Counted from the stretch's first letter, positions 1 through 7,665 are shown. The stretch: 11,528 nt of DNA from an uncultured Cellvibrio sp. (GCA_946886255.1 CAMPIG010000110.1:1-11528); one strand, 5' to 3'. Made by a program: numbers and translations. The notes: generated from the sequence alone by a model not told the origin.

Positions 1-1325
1 CCCAGTTGTTTTGGCCGGAATTAAACGACATCTTTCAACCCTACACCCACTTTGGTCGGCTGCGTCCATTGCATACCAACGCCGTGATCTTCGCTTTCGG
101 CGGTTGTGCGTTGTTTGCCACCTCCTACTACGTCGTCCAGCGGACCTGTCAGACCCGCCTGTTCGGCGGCTGGTTGGTTCCACTTACCTTCTGGGGCTGG
201 CAATTGGTCATTGTGCTAGCTGTTATCACCTTACCTCTGGGTTATACCACCTCCAAGGAATACGCCGAGTTGGAGTGGCCGATTGACATTCTGATCGCGA
301 TTGTCTGGGTGAGTTACGCGATTGTGTTCTTCGGTACCATCGTCAAGCGCAAGACCGACCACATCTATGTGGCCAACTGGTTCTACGGTGGGTTTATTCT
401 TACCGTTGCGGTGCTGCACATCGTCAACAGTGCCTTTACGCCGGCGTATTTCATGAAGTCCTACTCCGCTTACGCGGGTGCTGCTGATGCCATGGTGCAG
501 TGGTGGTACGGCCACAATGCAGTCGGTTTCTTCCTGACAGCGGGTTTCCTCGGCATGATGTATTACTTCGTGCCCAAACAGGCGGGTCGTCCGGTTTACT
601 CCTATCAGTTGTCCATCGTCCACTTCTGGGCACTGATCTCCATCTATATCTGGGCCGGCGCCCACCATTTGCATTACTCCGCCTTGCCGGACTGGGCGCA
701 AAGCCTGGGTATGGTGATGTCTCTGATCCTGCTGGCACCTAGCTGGGGTGGCATGATCAACGGCATCATGACCTTGTCCGGCGCCTGGCATAAGCTGCGC
801 ACCGACCCGACCTTGCGATTCCTGGTGGTGTCCTTGTCCTTCTACGGTATGTCTACCTTTGAAGGGCCGATGATGTCCATCAAGACGGTAAACGCGCTGT
901 CCCACAACACCGATTGGACCATCGGGCACGTGCACGCCGGTGCGCTGGGCTGGGTAGCGATGATTTCCATCGGTTCTATCTATCACCTGTTACCGATCCT
1001 GTTCGGTCGCAAAGAGATGTACAGCGTGCGCCTGATCAACGTTCACTTCTGGTTGGCCACTATCGGTACGGTGTTGTACATCGCCTCAATGTGGGTCAAC
1101 GGCATCATGCAGGGTTTGATGTGGCGTGCGTTCAACGTTGACGGCACCTTGACCTACAGCTTTGTTGAGGCAGTACAAGCCAGCTACCCCGGTTACTTCG
1201 TGCGCTTCCTCGGCGGTGCTGTATTTCTGGCGGGTATGTTCCTGATGGCCTACAACGCCTATCGCACAGCCAGGACACCGGAGCCCGAAGTGGTCCCGGC
1301 TGATCCGGCGACTCAGGCTGCTTAA
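1..1325 (+). CDS. ccoN: cbb3-type cytochrome c oxidase subunit I (CcoN), 5' partial
   Basis: Catalytic inner-membrane subunit of the cbb3 oxidase. It reduces O2 to water at a heme b3-CuB centre, using electrons relayed through a low-spin heme b. The frame is open from base 3 and about 440 residues are visible. I estimate that about 35 N-terminal residues are missing, since family members are near 475. Visible ligands are the His in [10 protein letters not shown] (codon 72-74, low-spin heme), the His in [11 protein letters not shown] (513-515, CuB), the His pair in AGAHHLHY (663-668, CuB) and the two His in TIGHVHAG (927-929 and 933-935, hemes b3 and b). The Tyr in SFYGM (843-845) sits where the family's His-Tyr crosslink residue is expected. 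Hydrophobic segments run throughout, as in the 12-helix family fold. ccoO follows after 11 bases, so the genes are probably co-transcribed. The promoter lies outside the window. Confidence 0.98.
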   Translation, partial: QLFWPELNDIFQPYTHFGRLRPLHTNAVIFAFGGCALFATSYYVVQRTCQTRLFGGWLVPLTFWGWQLVIVLAVITLPLGYTTSKEYAELEWPIDILIAIVWVSYAIVFFGTIVKRKTDHIYVANWFYGGFILTVAVLHIVNSAFTPAYFMKSYSAYAGAADAMVQWWYGHNAVGFFLTAGFLGMMYYFVPKQAGRPVYSYQLSIVHFWALISIYIWAGAHHLHYSALPDWAQSLGMVMSLILLAPSWGGMINGIMTLSGAWHKLRTDPTLRFLVVSLSFYGMSTFEGPMMSIKTVNALSHNTDWTIGHVHAGALGWVAMISIGSIYHLLPILFGRKEMYSVRLINVHFWLATIGTVLYIASMWVNGIMQGLMWRAFNVDGTLTYSFVEAVQASYPGYFVRFLGGAVFLAGMFLMAYNAYRTARTPEPEVVPADPATQAA

Positions 1326-1336
1326 GGGGATATTTG

Positions 1337-1948
1337 ATGAAAGGTCATGACATTGTAGAAAAGAATATTGGCTTGATGACGGTGTTGGTCATTGTTGCTA
1401 TCAGCTTCGGCGGCCTGACACAGATCGTGCCGCAGTTCTTCCTGAAAGAAACTACCACGCCGGTGGAAGGTTTGAAGCCGTTGCCGGCCCTGGTGCTGGA
1501 AGGCCGGGATATCTATATCCGCGAAGGTTGCCACGTGTGCCACACGCAGATGGTTCGCCCCTTGCGCGCAGAGGTTGAACGTTACGGACACTATTCAGTG
1601 GCAGGTGAGTCGGTTTACGAGCATCCGTTCCTGTGGGGCTCCAAGCGCACTGGTCCGGACCTGGCGCGCGTGGGCGGTCGTTATTCCGACGACTGGCACA
1701 AGGTGCACCTGTTCAATCCGCGCATCGTGGTGCCGGAATCCAATATGCCAGCGTTCCCCTGGCTGTACGACAACATCCTGGATGGTAAGCACACCGCCGC
1801 CAAGATGCGCGCCCTACGTCGCGTCGGGGTACCGTATACCGATGACGATATTGCCGGCGCTGCAGAAGCCGTACAAGGCGTACCCGAGATGGATGCGCTG
1901 GTGGCCTACTTGCAGCAATTGGGCATTCTCCTGAAAGAGAAGCGTTGA
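1337..1948 (+). CDS. ccoO: cbb3-type cytochrome c oxidase subunit II, mono-heme cytochrome c (CcoO)
   Basis: Membrane-anchored mono-heme c-type cytochrome of the cbb3 oxidase. It passes electrons from CcoP to the low-spin heme b of CcoN. It has 203 residues, the usual family length. An N-terminal anchor spans about residues 14-34. The heme c motif is C65-H-V-C68-H69 within [12 protein letters not shown], and the likely axial Met is M137 in SNMPAFPW. Both are family signatures. I chose the ATG at 1337 over an in-frame TTG three bases earlier because a purine-rich Shine-Dalgarno stretch (aagggga, 1324-1330) lies six bases before it, and the resulting start ([10 protein letters not shown]) resembles Pseudomonas CcoO. 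The stop overlaps the first candidate ATG of ccoQ (TGATG at 1946-1950), which suggests translational coupling. Confidence 0.98.
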   Translation: MKGHDIVEKNIGLMTVLVIVAISFGGLTQIVPQFFLKETTTPVEGLKPLPALVLEGRDIYIREGCHVCHTQMVRPLRAEVERYGHYSVAGESVYEHPFLWGSKRTGPDLARVGGRYSDDWHKVHLFNPRIVVPESNMPAFPWLYDNILDGKHTAAKMRALRRVGVPYTDDDIAGAAEAVQGVPEMDALVAYLQQLGILLKEKR

Positions 1949-1950
1949 TG

Positions 1951-2151
1951 ATGGACGCAGGCACTCTCGGCGCAATATCTACCGTATTGGTGATGATCGC
2001 CTTCTTCGGCGTGTGCTGGTGGGCCTTTGCCCCCAAGCGCAAAAAGCGCTTTGAAGAAGATGCCAAACTGCCTTTTGCTGATGATGACGCGACAGGTAAA
2101 GAACACGAGCAGAACGATCATCCCGGTGATGATTCAGACAGGCGGAATTGA
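1951..2151 (+). CDS. ccoQ: cbb3-type oxidase subunit IV (CcoQ/FixQ)
   Basis: Small single-span subunit of the cbb3 oxidase, known in other bacteria to stabilise the complex or its association with CcoP. The protein has 66 residues. A short N-terminus (MDAGTLGAIS) leads into one membrane helix (about residues 8-27, ending FFGVCWWAF). The PKRKKRFEEDAKLPF stretch after the helix is the typical FixQ positive-inside boundary. The last 30 or so residues are charged and rich in Asp, Glu and His. Two adjacent ATGs (1948 and 1951) are possible starts. I prefer 1951 because it gives the family-like MDxGT start and better spacing from the agagaag stretch at 1936-1942. Its position between ccoO and ccoP supports the call strongly. 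The stop is two bases before the ccoP ATG. Confidence 0.93.
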   Translation: MDAGTLGAISTVLVMIAFFGVCWWAFAPKRKKRFEEDAKLPFADDDATGKEHEQNDHPGDDSDRRN

Positions 2152-2153
2152 TT

Positions 2154-3053
2154 ATGGGTACATTCTGGAACCTTTGGATTATTGGCTTGACCCTCACCAA
2201 CCTGGCGTTGGTGTTGTGGGTACTCTTGGCCAACCGCAAGGTAGCGGTAAGCGATCAGGACGAAGAAGAAAACCAAACCACTGGCCACGTCTATGACGGC
2301 ATTGAGGAGTACGACAATCCTTTGCCGCGCTGGTGGTTCATCATGTTTATTGTGACCTTTGTTTATGCCGGCGTTTACCTGCTGGTGTATCCCGGCCTGG
2401 GCTCCTGGCCGGGCTTGTTCGGCTGGACCTCGGTAAAAGAACTGCGTGGCCATCAGCAGCAGGCGGACGCGCGTTATGCTGACACCTTCGGCATCTACGC
2501 CAATACCCCCATTGAGGAATTGGCCCAAAATCCCGAAGCCATGAAGATGGGTCTGCGCCTGTTTTCCAACAACTGCGCGGTGTGCCACGGTGCGGACGGC
2601 GGCGGTAACTACGGCTTTCCCAATCTGACCGATCACGACTGGTTGTACGGCGGTGCACCGGAGAAAATCGAGGAAACCATTACCCTCGGTCGTAAAGGTG
2701 CTATGCCAGCCTGGGGAGCCTTGATGGGCGAAACAGGTGTGGTGAATGTGTCTGAATATGTGCTGCAAATGAGTGGCCAGGAACATGACGCAGCCAAAGC
2801 CGAACTGGGTGCAAAACTCTTTAACCAGAATTGCGTAGCCTGCCACGGTGCCGACGGTAAAGGTAACCAGGCGCTCGGCGCGCCCAACCTGACGGACGAC
2901 ATCTGGTTGTACGGTGGCGAACCCCAGGACATCCGCGCCACCCTGCGTAACGGTCGCAACGGTGTTATGCCTGCACAAAAAGAGTTGCTGAAGGCAGATC
3001 GCATTCACCTGCTGGCGGCCTATGTGTACAGCTTGTCGTTGGAGCAAGAGTAG
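2154..3053 (+). CDS. ccoP: cbb3-type cytochrome c oxidase subunit III, di-heme cytochrome c (CcoP)
   Basis: Di-heme c-type cytochrome that accepts electrons from soluble or membrane cytochromes and passes them to CcoO. It has 299 residues, normal for the family. There are two N-terminal membrane segments (about residues 5-25 and 60-79), with the family motif GHVYDGIEEYDNPLPRWW between and at the start of the second. Two cytochrome c domains follow. Domain 1 has C141-A-V-C144-H145 with likely axial Met184 (GAMPAWG). Domain 2 has C227-V-A-C230-H231 with likely axial Met272 (GVMPAQ). The two domains share the CHGADG, PNLTD and WLYGG blocks, showing internal duplication. I chose the ATG at 2154 because a Shine-Dalgarno-like caggcgga (2139-2146) precedes it, and the MGTFWNLW start fits the family. 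The gene is the last of the structural set; 142 bases then separate it from ccoG. Confidence 0.98.
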   Translation: MGTFWNLWIIGLTLTNLALVLWVLLANRKVAVSDQDEEENQTTGHVYDGIEEYDNPLPRWWFIMFIVTFVYAGVYLLVYPGLGSWPGLFGWTSVKELRGHQQQADARYADTFGIYANTPIEELAQNPEAMKMGLRLFSNNCAVCHGADGGGNYGFPNLTDHDWLYGGAPEKIEETITLGRKGAMPAWGALMGETGVVNVSEYVLQMSGQEHDAAKAELGAKLFNQNCVACHGADGKGNQALGAPNLTDDIWLYGGEPQDIRATLRNGRNGVMPAQKELLKADRIHLLAAYVYSLSLEQE

Positions 3054-3093
3054 AAAAAAGGGAAGCGGGAAAAGAAGAAAAAGTGTTGCTGTT

Positions 3094-3123
3094 TTGTCAT
3101 TGGCAACGAGCGGTTTCTTTAAT
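3094..3123 (+). promoter_or_regulatory. Possible sigma70-type promoter for ccoG
   Basis: In the gap after ccoP, TTGTCA (3094-3099) is followed 18 bases later by TTTAAT (3118-3123). Each hexamer is close to the sigma70 consensus. This would allow ccoG and ccoH to be transcribed separately from ccoNOQP. The predicted start would fall near 3130, just before a leader hairpin. No FNR/Anr-type site (TTGAT-N4-ATCAA) was seen here. The call is from hexamer inspection only. Confidence 0.35.
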
Positions 3124-3136
3124 GTACTCCCTGAAT

Positions 3137-3171
3137 GGGAAGAGGTATCAAATTTTACTTGACCCTCTTCC
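3137..3171 (+). promoter_or_regulatory. Inverted repeat in the ccoP-ccoG gap
   Basis: The sequence ggaagagg (3138-3145) is matched by its exact reverse complement cctcttcc (3164-3171), separated by 18 bases of AT-rich sequence. In RNA this would form an 8-bp stem ending 11 bases before the ccoG Shine-Dalgarno sequence. No U-tract follows, so it is not a clear terminator. It could protect the mRNA end after processing or affect ccoG translation. A nearly pure purine stretch (3052-3083) directly after the ccoP stop could in principle also pair with the pyrimidine-rich strand of this region. The function is unknown. Confidence 0.35.
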
Positions 3172-3182
3172 TGTTCCCCGAC

Positions 3183-3186
3183 GAGG
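3183..3186 (+). promoter_or_regulatory. Ribosome binding site that decides the ccoG start
   Basis: The GAGG core lies nine bases before the TTG at 3196 but only three bases before the TTG at 3190. An in-frame TAA at 3187-3189 rules out any start further upstream. The spacing favours TTG 3196. Confidence 0.6.
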
Positions 3187-3195
3187 TAATTGTCC

Positions 3196-4617
3196 TTGAG
3201 CATTAAACCCGAAAGCTCTGGTAAAGATAATTCTGAAAACGTCATTCGTTACGTCAATCTCTACGAAGCCGAAGAAAAAGTTTATACCCGTCGCATCACC
3301 GGTTTTTATCAAAAACTACGCCGCTACACAGGCTTGCCTTTGCTGGCCGGTTTTATCCTTATGCCCTGGTTAATGATCGACGGGCGTCCGGCGATGTTGT
3401 TCGATTTGCCCGAACGCAAATTCCATATTCTCTGGATGACCTTCTGGCCCCACGACGGTATGTACCTGGCGTGGCTGCTGATTATTGCCGCGTTTATGTT
3501 GTTCACGGTTACGGTGTTGGTGGGGCGCGTATGGTGTGGGTTTACTTGTCCGCAAACCGTATGGACGCAGATGTTTATCTGGGCCGAACATGTCTTTCAG
3601 GGCGACCGCAACAAACGCATCAAACTCGATGCGCAACCATGGAATATTGAAAAAATCTGGCGCAAGGGTGCAACGCAAACCTTGTGGATTGTCATTGCGT
3701 TAATTACCTCGCTGACCTTTGTCGGTTATTTTGTCCCGATTCGCACATTAATTTACGACCTCGCTACTTTCCAATCGGATCTCGCGCCAGCATTCTGGGT
3801 ATTTTTCTTCACCGGCGCCACCTACATGAACGCCGGTTTCCTGCGCGAACAAGTGTGCAAATACATGTGTCCCTACGCGCGTTTCCAATCCGTGATGTAC
3901 GACAAAGACACGCTGACGGTGTTTTATAACTACGTGCGCGGTGAACAGCGCGGCCCGCGCAAGCTTGACGAAGATTACAAGGCGAAAGGTTTGGGCGATT
4001 GCACTGACTGCTCCTGGTGTGTGCAGGTGTGCCCGGTGGATATTGATATTCGCGATGGCCTGCAACCGGAGTGCATCGATTGCGGGTTATGTGTGGATGC
4101 GTGCAATACCGTGATGGACAAGATGGGTTACCCGCGCGGTCTGATCAGCTTCACTACCGAAGACGCGATTGAAAAAGGTCACACCAAAGTCTTTCGTCCG
4201 CGCCTGCTGGGTTACGCCGTTGTACTGATTGCGATGATCAGCGTGTTTGTCTACTCCATCGCGACACGCGTGCCGGTTGGCCTGGAAGTGCTGCGTGATC
4301 GCGGTGTGCGCATGTATCGTGTAGCGGGGCAGGATATTCAGAACGTCTACACCATCAAGATCAATAATATGGATCGCCACGCGCACGTATACGATATTCA
4401 GGTGAGTGGCGATTATCCGTTCGAGTTGCAAGGCTATCGTCCGATGCCCGTCGAGGAAGGTGAGTTGTTAACCATCCCTGTGCGAATTGCTGTGCCGCGT
4501 GAAGTATTAAACGATGTACAGACGGATGTAACGATCAAAGTACAAGCACGGGATAATCCGAAATTAACCGCAGAACATACCACCAGTTTTATTGGTCCGC
4601 AGTTGCGTGGGTATTAG
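3196..4617 (+). CDS. ccoG: cbb3 oxidase accessory protein CcoG (FixG/RdxA family iron-sulfur membrane protein)
   Basis: Inner-membrane iron-sulfur protein needed for efficient cbb3 oxidase biogenesis. Family members are reported to act as cupric reductases in copper delivery. The protein has 473 residues. Several membrane segments lie in the N-terminal half and one more near residues 338-353. Redox motifs are C114-G-F-T-C118-P (GRVWCGFTCPQ) and C221-K-Y-M-C225-P. A bacterial ferredoxin module carries two [4Fe-4S] motifs, at C269/C272/C275/C279-P and C293/C296/C299/C303. The C-terminal third, about residues 355-470, matches the periplasmic Ig-like FixG C-terminal domain. No ATG start is available: an in-frame stop lies at 3187-3189 and the first internal Met is far downstream, so a TTG is used. 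TTG 3196 has the best ribosome-binding-site spacing and TTG 3190 is the alternative. The position downstream of ccoNOQP is canonical. Confidence 0.97.
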   Translation: MSIKPESSGKDNSENVIRYVNLYEAEEKVYTRRITGFYQKLRRYTGLPLLAGFILMPWLMIDGRPAMLFDLPERKFHILWMTFWPHDGMYLAWLLIIAAFMLFTVTVLVGRVWCGFTCPQTVWTQMFIWAEHVFQGDRNKRIKLDAQPWNIEKIWRKGATQTLWIVIALITSLTFVGYFVPIRTLIYDLATFQSDLAPAFWVFFFTGATYMNAGFLREQVCKYMCPYARFQSVMYDKDTLTVFYNYVRGEQRGPRKLDEDYKAKGLGDCTDCSWCVQVCPVDIDIRDGLQPECIDCGLCVDACNTVMDKMGYPRGLISFTTEDAIEKGHTKVFRPRLLGYAVVLIAMISVFVYSIATRVPVGLEVLRDRGVRMYRVAGQDIQNVYTIKINNMDRHAHVYDIQVSGDYPFELQGYRPMPVEEGELLTIPVRIAVPREVLNDVQTDVTIKVQARDNPKLTAEHTTSFIGPQLRGY

Positions 4618-4640
4618 TCCATTGTTAGCGGGACGGTCGA

Positions 4641-4730
4641 TGATGCAAGCGTTTCTGAAAACGCATGAATACATCCCTGTAGCTCCCTCACGTCGTCCAT
4701 GACGTGAGGGTTTCAGAAACGCTTGCACCA
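4641..4730. repeat. Nested palindromic intergenic element between ccoG and ccoH
   Basis: A perfect 17-bp inverted repeat (4644-4660 and 4711-4727; left arm tgcaagcgtttctgaaa) encloses a second perfect 10-bp stem (ccctcacgtc 4685-4694, gacgtgaggg 4701-4710) with a six-base loop. The right arms of the two stems abut with no gap, while 24 unpaired bases (4661-4684) lie between the left arms. The result is a long two-part hairpin filling most of the ccoG-ccoH gap. The terminal inverted repeats without coding capacity resemble a small non-autonomous mobile element or a repetitive extragenic palindrome. No clear target-site duplication was seen at the ends. No T-tract follows on either strand, so a classic terminator is unlikely. 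Copy number in the genome cannot be judged from one window. Confidence 0.8.
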
Positions 4731-4777
4731 CCGCCCTGTGTGCCACGTTTAAACTTACACCCTACGAATGATTAGTG

Positions 4778-5311
4778 ATGAAAACAGAACAAGACACACA
4801 ACCCTTCTACCGCCAATTCTGGTTCTGGTTTGTTTTCACACCACTTATCGTGGTGGTGTGCGTCTCCTTGACGATGGTAACGGTGGCTTTTCGTCATGCC
4901 GACGATGTGGTGATCGACAATTACTACAAAGAAGGCAGGATGATTAATCAAACCATGGAGCAGGATCGCCGTGCGTTGGAATTGAATTTAACAGCGCAAT
5001 TGCGTTTTGATCGCACCACAGGCGAAGTGTTTTTGCAGATACCACAACAAGCGTCTGTGCCAGCGCAATTATTATTGTTGCTCGATCATCCGTTTGAGGC
5101 GGATCTGGATCAGCAAGTGGTGTTGCAACAAACATCCAGTGGCCATTATCGCGGTGAGTTGGAAACCAATCCGAGAAATAATTGGTACGTGTCGCTGTTG
5201 CCAGTGTTGGATAAAAGCCAGCGTAAATCAGCGGAGTGGTTGCTGAGCGGCGAGATAAATTTTGCCGCTAGTGATGAAGCTTTGCTGCAACCTCGCATCG
5301 CCAAAGAGTAA
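4778..5311 (+). CDS. ccoH: FixH/CcoH family cbb3 oxidase assembly protein
   Basis: Small membrane protein of the FixH family (CcoH), which associates with the cbb3 oxidase during assembly in other proteobacteria. The protein has 177 residues. It has one aromatic-rich membrane segment (about residues 14-38, starting FWFWFVFTP). The family hallmark VVIDNYYKEGRMIN follows at about 43-56. The rest is a predicted periplasmic beta-rich domain with no cysteines. I chose the ATG at 4778 over a GTG three bases earlier; no strong Shine-Dalgarno sequence is visible for either. The gene follows ccoG in the usual order, but the palindromic element occupies the gap, so read-through from ccoG may be reduced. 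It looks somewhat more AT-rich than ccoNOQP by eye. It converges on the phospholipase gene, with 20 bases between the two stops. Confidence 0.92.
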   Translation: MKTEQDTQPFYRQFWFWFVFTPLIVVVCVSLTMVTVAFRHADDVVIDNYYKEGRMINQTMEQDRRALELNLTAQLRFDRTTGEVFLQIPQQASVPAQLLLLLDHPFEADLDQQVVLQQTSSGHYRGELETNPRNNWYVSLLPVLDKSQRKSAEWLLSGEINFAASDEALLQPRIAKE

Positions 5312-5322
5312 ATCGTTAGTTG

Positions 5323-5349
5323 CAGCGGGAGCTAAAAGGCTCCCAGCTG
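5323..5349. terminator. Possible terminator hairpin between convergent ccoH and phospholipase genes
   Basis: The stem cagc-gggagc (5323-5332) pairs with gctccc-gctg (5339-5349), with one bulged A at 5345 and a six-base loop. It lies between the two convergent stop codons and overlaps the last codons of the minus-strand gene. Position and GC-rich stem fit a bidirectional terminator. However, neither side has a good T-tract: the + side continues aaaataaa. The call is therefore uncertain. Confidence 0.4.
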
Positions 5350-7530
5350 AAAATAAATATTAAAATCCCCACTGAAAGTAAAACCATAACCCAGATAGAC
5401 CGGTCCCAGTGGTGTCTCGCCGCCGAGGTAAATAATGGCGGATTCCAGCCATTCATCTTCCTCACCCAGGTTAATCGGCTCTTCCAGTTTTGCGCCTTCA
5501 ACGGCAATACCCATGCGCACATCGCCACTTAAACCCAATGGCATATGACCAATAATTTTTTCAGCGCGGATATGGGAATAGAAGGCGCCGTTAGTCCAGA
5601 TCTGGTCGGTGGCGTAGCCGGATAGATTTAAAAAACCGCCCAACAGTTCGGCGTCGAACAACGGCAGCTCGTCATCAATCGCGGTGACGTAGGAGATACG
5701 CATGCCCCAGACATAATCACCCACCAGATAGGTGCCGCTGAGTTCGGCTTTGGCCTTGCGATAATCCTGTTCTGCCGATTCAAAATAGCTGATACCACCG
5801 CTCCAGCCTTTGGAGGGAAAATACAAACGGTTGCGACCGTCAAAGATAGTCTCTGCGACCCAACCGTCGTAGCGTTCATCGATGTTCGGTAACTCGACAA
5901 CACCGATTTGTGAGCGGCCGCGCGTATGGTATTGCCGCCAACCGATCCTCGCTTGCCCCCAGATACCGATGTTTCTGCCCGCCAATATCTGGGCGTAATC
6001 GGTCCTGAGATCGTATTCGGCAATTTTTTCGTTGTCCAAATAAATGCTGATCTCGTCCCGTTGCGTCACGTAACTGGGTTCAATAAACCAGCTTTGGTAT
6101 TGGTTGAGTGGTTGGTAAAAGTCCACTTCAAAGGAGGAATTGCTGCCGAGGTCCATCACCGCGAAAAATTCACCGCCATAGCGATTCAGCCATACGTTGC
6201 GAAAAGCGGTACGCAAATTGATGCTGGAACCTTCACGCCGTTCTTCGTTAATACTGAAGCCGAAGGTCAGATAATCCGATGAGGCTTTGTTTTCACGGGC
6301 GAGGATGGTGAGATTATTTTTGCCGGCGATCTGTTGTACCTGGTAATCCACATTGTCAAAACCGCCCATGCCGTAGATGCGGATCAAATCAACTTCCAGT
6401 TGTTCGCGATCGAGTGGTTCACCTTCCTGTTGGCGAATCAATTGCCGCACAAATATCGGATTGACCCGTGTCATGGGCGCGATGGTGATGGTATCAATGG
6501 TGGAAATCTGTTCACGTTCATCGTGTAATTCTGCTTGCCAGCGCGCATAGGCATCCGGAGTGACTGCAAACTGCTGCAAGTCTGTGGTCCGCGCATCGGC
6601 AGCAGCGTATCCGAGGTTTGCGGCTTCCTTGTAGCGTGCGAACTCCGTGGCGGTGATGTCGCCCAATTCCGGCGTAATGTAGATGTCATGCTCGCCCAGG
6701 CTTGCGACGGAATAGGCTACATTCTGACGGGTCAGAATACCGATCATCTGCACGGTGACGCTCAGCAGGGATGTCACTTTGTCGGCGGGCTTCAGGGGTG
6801 TTCCCACATCTACAGCAATGACGCGTTCCGCATTACATAACGCGCGCCCGACTTGAATCGGCACGTTGTCGACGAGTCCACCGTCCACTAATTTTGCACC
6901 TTCGTATTCCACCGGTGCCATAAAACCGGGGACCGACATGCTGGCGCGCATGGCATGGGTCAGGCTGCCGTTTTTGAGCACGACTTTTTCACCAGTGCCG
7001 ATATCGGTGGCGATGATGGCCAGCGGCAAACGCAATTCTTCAATCATGCGTCCGCCGACATCATCGCCCACCAATTGATTGAAAAAGAGTTTGATCTTTT
7101 CGCCGGACACCAGGCCCGAGGTAATTTGTAAACCTTCGTCAGACAAACCGATCTCCGCACCTGGCAACAAACCTTCGGTTACGTGTTTGGTGCGGTAATT
7201 CATCTGCGAATAGTCCGCAGAGTCCAGAAACATGTTGGTCCAATCTGCTTTCTTCAATTTTTCGCGCATCTGCGCCGGCGATAGCCCGGCCGCGTAGGCG
7301 CCGGCCACCAGTGCACCCATACTGGTGCCTGCCACACAGTCGAAGGGAATCCGCTCGCGTTGCAGGATTTCCAGTACCCCGATATGCGCTGCACCACGGG
7401 CACCGCCGCCACCGAGCACCAGCGCGGTACGCGGGCGGGAATCCCGGAATTCCTCCTGCGCGAGGATATCTCGGCCGGGGCATAGGATAAGCAGCAGGAT
7501 TGATAGACGAAGCGATAAGCGGTAGGGCAT
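5332..7530 (-). CDS. Patatin-like phospholipase with POTRA and outer-membrane beta-barrel (PlpD-like, type Vd secretion)
   Basis: Predicted outer-membrane phospholipase of 732 residues, close to Pseudomonas PlpD, the type Vd autotransporter prototype. A signal peptide covers about residues 1-25 (cleavage near ILA-Q). The patatin domain covers about 34-235. It has the oxyanion-hole glycines (GGGGARG, 40-46), the nucleophile Ser70 in GTSMG (68-72) and the dyad Asp216 in DGG. All are intact, so lipase activity is plausible. A POTRA-like module (about 342-414) precedes a C-terminal Omp85-type beta-barrel (about 418-732) ending in Phe, the usual outer-membrane assembly signal. I chose the ATG at 7530 because aaagga lies seven bases before it; an ATG ten codons further upstream is the alternative. 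The gene lies antisense between ccoH and ccoI. No function in oxidase assembly is known or suggested. Whether the lipase domain is released or stays attached cannot be read from the sequence. Confidence 0.93.
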   Translation of the reverse strand: MPYRLSLRLSILLLILCPGRDILAQEEFRDSRPRTALVLGGGGARGAAHIGVLEILQRERIPFDCVAGTSMGALVAGAYAAGLSPAQMREKLKKADWTNMFLDSADYSQMNYRTKHVTEGLLPGAEIGLSDEGLQITSGLVSGEKIKLFFNQLVGDDVGGRMIEELRLPLAIIATDIGTGEKVVLKNGSLTHAMRASMSVPGFMAPVEYEGAKLVDGGLVDNVPIQVGRALCNAERVIAVDVGTPLKPADKVTSLLSVTVQMIGILTRQNVAYSVASLGEHDIYITPELGDITATEFARYKEAANLGYAAADARTTDLQQFAVTPDAYARWQAELHDEREQISTIDTITIAPMTRVNPIFVRQLIRQQEGEPLDREQLEVDLIRIYGMGGFDNVDYQVQQIAGKNNLTILARENKASSDYLTFGFSINEERREGSSINLRTAFRNVWLNRYGGEFFAVMDLGSNSSFEVDFYQPLNQYQSWFIEPSYVTQRDEISIYLDNEKIAEYDLRTDYAQILAGRNIGIWGQARIGWRQYHTRGRSQIGVVELPNIDERYDGWVAETIFDGRNRLYFPSKGWSGGISYFESAEQDYRKAKAELSGTYLVGDYVWGMRISYVTAIDDELPLFDAELLGGFLNLSGYATDQIWTNGAFYSHIRAEKIIGHMPLGLSGDVRMGIAVEGAKLEEPINLGEEDEWLESAIIYLGGETPLGPVYLGYGFTFSGDFNIYFQLGAF

Positions 7531-7537
7531 GGACGAG

Positions 7538-7543
7538 TCCTTT
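7538..7543 (-). promoter_or_regulatory. Ribosome binding site that decides the phospholipase start
   Basis: On the minus strand AAAGGA lies seven bases before the ATG at 7530. The upstream in-frame ATG (7560) has no comparable site. It would also put ten polar residues before the signal peptide. Confidence 0.65.
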
Positions 7544-7580
7544 GTCGTGTTGACGCGCACATGACATGCGTTTTTTGCGT

Positions 7581-7609
7581 GTTATAGGTGTAGCACATCA
7601 AGGTAACAA
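7581..7609 (-). promoter_or_regulatory. Sigma70-type promoter for the phospholipase gene
   Basis: Reading the minus strand, TTGTTA (7609-7604) is followed after exactly 17 bases by TATAAC (7586-7581). Both hexamers are near consensus with ideal spacing. The predicted start near 7574 gives a leader of about 44 bases before the ATG at 7530. A start near 7574 would make the alternative ATG at 7560 possible but with a very short leader. Confidence 0.6.
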
Positions 7610-7659
7610 AAGTTGCCGTTGAATCGGTGATTCGGCCTGCGTGATCAGTGGGGCTCGGC

Positions 7660-7665
7660 TATAAT
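7660..7665 (+). promoter_or_regulatory. Consensus -10 box upstream of ccoI
   Basis: A perfect TATAAT lies about 100 bases before the ccoI start. No good -35 hexamer is present at 16-18 bases upstream (ctgcgt and neighbours), so the promoter may be weak or activator-dependent. An independent promoter is expected here because the phospholipase gene separates ccoI from the upstream cco genes. No canonical FNR/Anr box (TTGAT-N4-ATCAA) was found in this gap. Confidence 0.5.

Noticed and set aside
231..986. Minus-strand open frame of 251 codons opposite ccoN.
   Set aside because: Its composition is rich in His, Gly, Gln and Arg, typical of an antisense shadow of a membrane protein gene. It has no family features.
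3146..3163. TATCAA...CTTGAC in the ccoG leader as an FNR/Anr site.
   Set aside because: The half-sites are in the wrong order (ATCAA before TTGA) and the spacing is wrong for TTGAT-N4-ATCAA. They lie in the loop of the hairpin.
2118..3245. Long open frame on the minus strand covering ccoP and its flanks (375 codons).
   Set aside because: It lies fully opposite ccoP, whose heme motifs and family length are certain. Its translation shows no recognisable domain and no ribosome binding site. It is a codon-bias shadow.
4723..4753. Outward promoter made by the right end of the palindromic element (TTGCAC with TTTAAA) driving ccoH.
   Set aside because: The spacer is 19 bases and the -10 hexamer is poor. 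The support is not enough for a feature.
7139..7567. Other minus-strand frames opposite or overlapping the phospholipase 5' end.
   Set aside because: They overlap the patatin domain in shifted frames and lack any motif. The intact patatin frame explains the region.
7621..7633. Short dyad gaatc-ggt-gattc upstream of the ccoI -10 box as an operator.
   Set aside because: The five-base arms with a three-base spacer are too short to stand above chance, and they match no regulator consensus I can name.
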